Shown here: piece by piece, positions 61,930 through 64,000 of the stretch
Numbering within the stretch: position 1 is the first letter of the stretch
Layout: each line of letters begins with the position of its first letter
Source: an uncultured Clostridia bacterium
Lineage (GTDB): Bacteria; Bacillota; Clostridia; TANB77; CAG-508
Direction of reading: 5' to 3'
Length of the DNA stretch: 64,000 nt
Assembly: GCA_948777935.1 (NCBI GenBank)
Contig: CAQDYY010000006.1
Coordinates: 72,019 to 136,018, forward strand
The notes under the pieces: model-generated
The model's input: only the letters and a program-made list of their open reading frames with translations
Told to the model about the DNA's origin: nothing
Database searches by the model: none
Program-made: the position numbers and the translations under genes

Positions 61930-63585
61930 ATGGAAATAATCAAAAAACACTGGAAAAAGGTAGTAATTGTGCTAATACTATTAATAATTGCAGGAGGAAT
62001 ATTATTAGTATCTCCAAATTTTAAGAAAGACCCAAATGAGGGTAAAATCAATTTTATTATTAATAACAATAATGTAACTGGAAAATTAAAACATGATATA
62101 TGGATAAATGAAAACAATGTAGTTTATGCATCTATGGAAGATTTAGAAAATTACTTTGATGGACAAATCTATCATGATAAGAAAAATAATCAAATTATCA
62201 CTACATCAGATACAAAAGTGGCAGTGCTTTCACTAAAAGAAAAGAAAATGCTAGTAAATGGTTCAGAAGTAAAATTAGTGTCTGGAGCAGTAAAAAAAGA
62301 TGGAATATATTATTTACCAATTTCAGAAATGTCAAAAATATATAATGTTGAAATAGAAAATATTGGTAATAAAGTAATTACATTAGATTCTCTAGATAGA
62401 GAGCTAGTAAAAGCTGATGTAACTAAAAATATAAGTGTAAAATATAATACAAAATTCATTACAAGAACAGTAGACAAGCTAAAACAAGGTTCAAAAGTAA
62501 TTATTATTTCAGAAAAAGATGGATATAGCAGAATTAGAACTGAAAATGGAAAAATAGGATATATAAAATCTGATAAATTAACTAACAAATTTAAAGTAAG
62601 AGAAAAAATGGTAACAGAGCCTCAAATTACAGGAAAAGTAAATCTTGTATGGGATTATTATTCAGAATATGTAAATGCCCCAGAAAGAACAGGTACTATA
62701 CAAGGAATTAATGTAGTAAGTCCATCATTTTTCTCACTAAAAAATGCAGAGGGAGTAACAATAATAGATAATACTAAAAGAGGTGGAGAAGACTACATTA
62801 CATGGGCAAAATCAAATGGATATAAAATATGGGCAATGTTTTCAAATAATTCATTAAGAGAACCTACTTCAAAAATTTTAAATGACTATAACCTAAGAAC
62901 AGAAATGATTGAACAAATTGTAGAACTTGCTACAAAATATAAACTTGATGGAATTAATGTGGATTTTGAAAACATGAATATGGCAGATAAAGATATGTAT
63001 TCAAGGTTTATAATAGAACTTGCACCACGTTTAAGAGAATATGGAATAGTAACAAGTGTTGATGTTACAGCACCAGATGGAAGTGAAAATTGGTCATTAT
63101 GTTTTGATAGAGATGTATTAGCAGATGCAGTAGATTACATGGTATTTATGGCATATGATCAACATAGTACATCAAGTCCAAAAACAGGAACAGTAGCAGG
63201 ATGTGATTGGGTAGAAGTAAATATAAAGAAATTCTTAAACCAAGAAGCAGTAAAAAAAGAGAAAATAATTTTAGCAATGCCATTGTATACAAGGCTATGG
63301 AAAACAGATTCTACTGGAAAAATAACAAGCAGTGTAGTAAATATGAATAAAGTTTCAAGTGCAATCCCGGAAAATGTAGAAAAAACATGGGATGAAAATA
63401 CAAAACAAAACTATGTAGAATGGGAAAAAAGTGGTACTAAATATCAAATGTGGATTGAAGATGTAAAATCAATTGAAGAAAAGCTAAATTTAATAAATAA
63501 ATATGAACTAGCAGGAGGAGCATTCTGGGAGAAAGATAGAGAAACAAATGATATTTGGGCATTAGCAGAAGAAAAATTAAAATAG
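61930..63585 (+). CDS. membrane-anchored GH18-type glycosidase (YaaH/SleL-like)
   Basis: The 551-residue protein has a membrane anchor (about 8-27), a copper-amine-oxidase-like N-terminal domain (WINENNVVYASMEDLENYFD), an SH3-like segment (GYSRIRTENGKIGYIKSDK) and a GH18 barrel with the catalytic motif DGINVDFE (Asp340, Asp345, Glu347), then MVFMAYDQHS and the terminal GGAFWEKDRE. Such enzymes cut peptidoglycan glycan strands, for example in spore cortex lysis. It stands alone between a promoter and terminator. Confidence 0.9.
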   Translation: MEIIKKHWKKVVIVLILLIIAGGILLVSPNFKKDPNEGKINFIINNNNVTGKLKHDIWINENNVVYASMEDLENYFDGQIYHDKKNNQIITTSDTKVAVLSLKEKKMLVNGSEVKLVSGAVKKDGIYYLPISEMSKIYNVEIENIGNKVITLDSLDRELVKADVTKNISVKYNTKFITRTVDKLKQGSKVIIISEKDGYSRIRTENGKIGYIKSDKLTNKFKVREKMVTEPQITGKVNLVWDYYSEYVNAPERTGTIQGINVVSPSFFSLKNAEGVTIIDNTKRGGEDYITWAKSNGYKIWAMFSNNSLREPTSKILNDYNLRTEMIEQIVELATKYKLDGINVDFENMNMADKDMYSRFIIELAPRLREYGIVTSVDVTAPDGSENWSLCFDRDVLADAVDYMVFMAYDQHSTSSPKTGTVAGCDWVEVNIKKFLNQEAVKKEKIILAMPLYTRLWKTDSTGKITSSVVNMNKVSSAIPENVEKTWDENTKQNYVEWEKSGTKYQMWIEDVKSIEEKLNLINKYELAGGAFWEKDRETNDIWALAEEKLK

Positions 63586-63595
63586 AAATATAGAT

Positions 63596-63627
63596 AGAAG
63601 TATTGGAAATATCCAATACTTCTTTTT
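63596..63627 (+). terminator. terminator after GH18 gene
   Basis: AGAAGTATTGGA, loop AATA, TCCAATACTTCT, then TTTT. Confidence 0.9.
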
Positions 63628-63732
63628 AGGTACATAGGAAGTATGTTGTTTAAAGTTATATTATGCAAATCAGCTATTAGTAAAATATACAAAAATACTT
63701 GATTATGTAATAGAAATGTAATATAAAAAAGA

Positions 63733-63760
63733 TTGACAAAGTAATATAAGTAGATATAAT
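63733..63760 (+). promoter_or_regulatory. promoter of the pilin-like gene
   Basis: TTGACA (63733-63738), 16 bp, TATAAT (63755-63760), about 70 bp before the ATG. Confidence 0.8.
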
Positions 63761-63829
63761 ATGTATACGGGATAGCAAAAAAGGAATACTAAAAGAAGAA
63801 TAAATACAAACGAGAAGGAGAAAAAGAAA

Positions 63830-64000
63830 ATGGAAAAACAAAAACGGAATCACCTTGATTGCACTTGTAATAACAATCATACTTTTATTGATCTTAGCAG
63901 GAGTAGTATTAAACCTAACGCTAGGAGAACATGGAATATTAAAACAGGCACAGCAAGCAGGAGAACAATATAAAATAAGTGAAATATTAGAAAAGCTAGA
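63830..64000 (+). CDS. prepilin-type N-terminal methylation protein, 3' end outside window, needs +1 shift at CGG (63845)
   Basis: The ATG at 63830 follows GAAGGAG. The zero frame reads MEKQK then CGG; skipping C63845 gives GITLIALVITIILLLILAGV, the hallmark of type IV pilin-like proteins whose prepilin peptidase cuts after the glycine. The frame then stays open to the window end (LNLTLGEHGILKQAQQAGEQ). The shifted codon is the very glycine of the cleavage site. Here, unlike in the other cases, the loss of one A from an A-run (KNG) would also explain the frame, so the evidence is weaker. Confidence 0.8.
63845..63848 (+). other. CGGA +1 frameshift site 13 (pilin-like gene)
   Basis: AAA-C-GGA, in frame at codon 6. 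The shifted glycine is position -1 of the predicted prepilin peptidase cleavage site. Confidence 0.75.

Overview
The window is about 70% A+T. It carries low-GC Firmicute gene sets: ireB-ruvX-DUF1292, tlyA-recN, WalRK-like regulators, SpoVT, a SpoVB/MurJ-like flippase, MutS2, RbgA, Mini-III, sortases with an LPKTG substrate, a dockerin protein and a probable OLE RNA with OapA. An anaerobic, probably uncultured gut-type Clostridia fits best; that placement is inference, since no rRNA is present.

Layout. 1-8.9 kb: WG-repeat protein, AcpS, TatD, LemA, PyrB, two-component system, signal peptidase. 9-18 kb: relic CRISPR, flippase, HU, glucosyltransferase-like protein, tRNA-Leu, then an accessory stretch with a duplicated tRNA end and decayed genes. 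18-28 kb: AT-hook/MinD-like protein, GAF/GGDEF-like protein, ireB-ruvX-DUF1292, SpoVT, OLE RNA-oapA, alaS, HIT, sortase, tRNA-His and tRNA-Gln. 28.9-38.7 kb: a giant Rhs/YD protein followed by orphan Rhs C-terminal cassettes and candidate immunity genes. 39-46 kb: glucosaminidase with dockerin, cohesin-like anchor, mutS2, LPKTG protein and sortase. 46-64 kb: tsaC, rbgA, mrnC, tlyA-recN, lysS, two Fic genes, an M50 protease, tsaD, a phosphoesterase, nfeD-stomatin, a GH18 protein and the start of a pilin-like gene.

The main observation concerns translation. Nine genes are interrupted at 13 places, and every interruption is the same event. An in-frame CGG codon stands where a single extra C precedes a GGA or GGT glycine codon, and the true product continues in the +1 frame (RuvX, MutS2 twice, RecN twice, Mini-III, an M50 protease, a WalK-like kinase, a sortase twice, the Rhs protein twice, a pilin). 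I found no zero-frame CGG codon in any ordinary gene of the window. The only other zero-frame CGG codons are three, in three small genes with a higher-GC style of codon use. This points to +1 frameshifting or four-base decoding at CGG (CGGN read as glycine), perhaps because CGG has no cognate tRNA. Truly decayed genes here (AlbA_2, XRE, an Rhs remnant) break at unrelated sequences and act as an internal contrast.

Surface biology is the second theme: two sortases, an LPKTG protein, a dockerin/cohesin-like pair, a cell-wall GH18 protein and polymorphic-toxin cassettes suggest a cell investing in envelope remodelling and contact-dependent competition.
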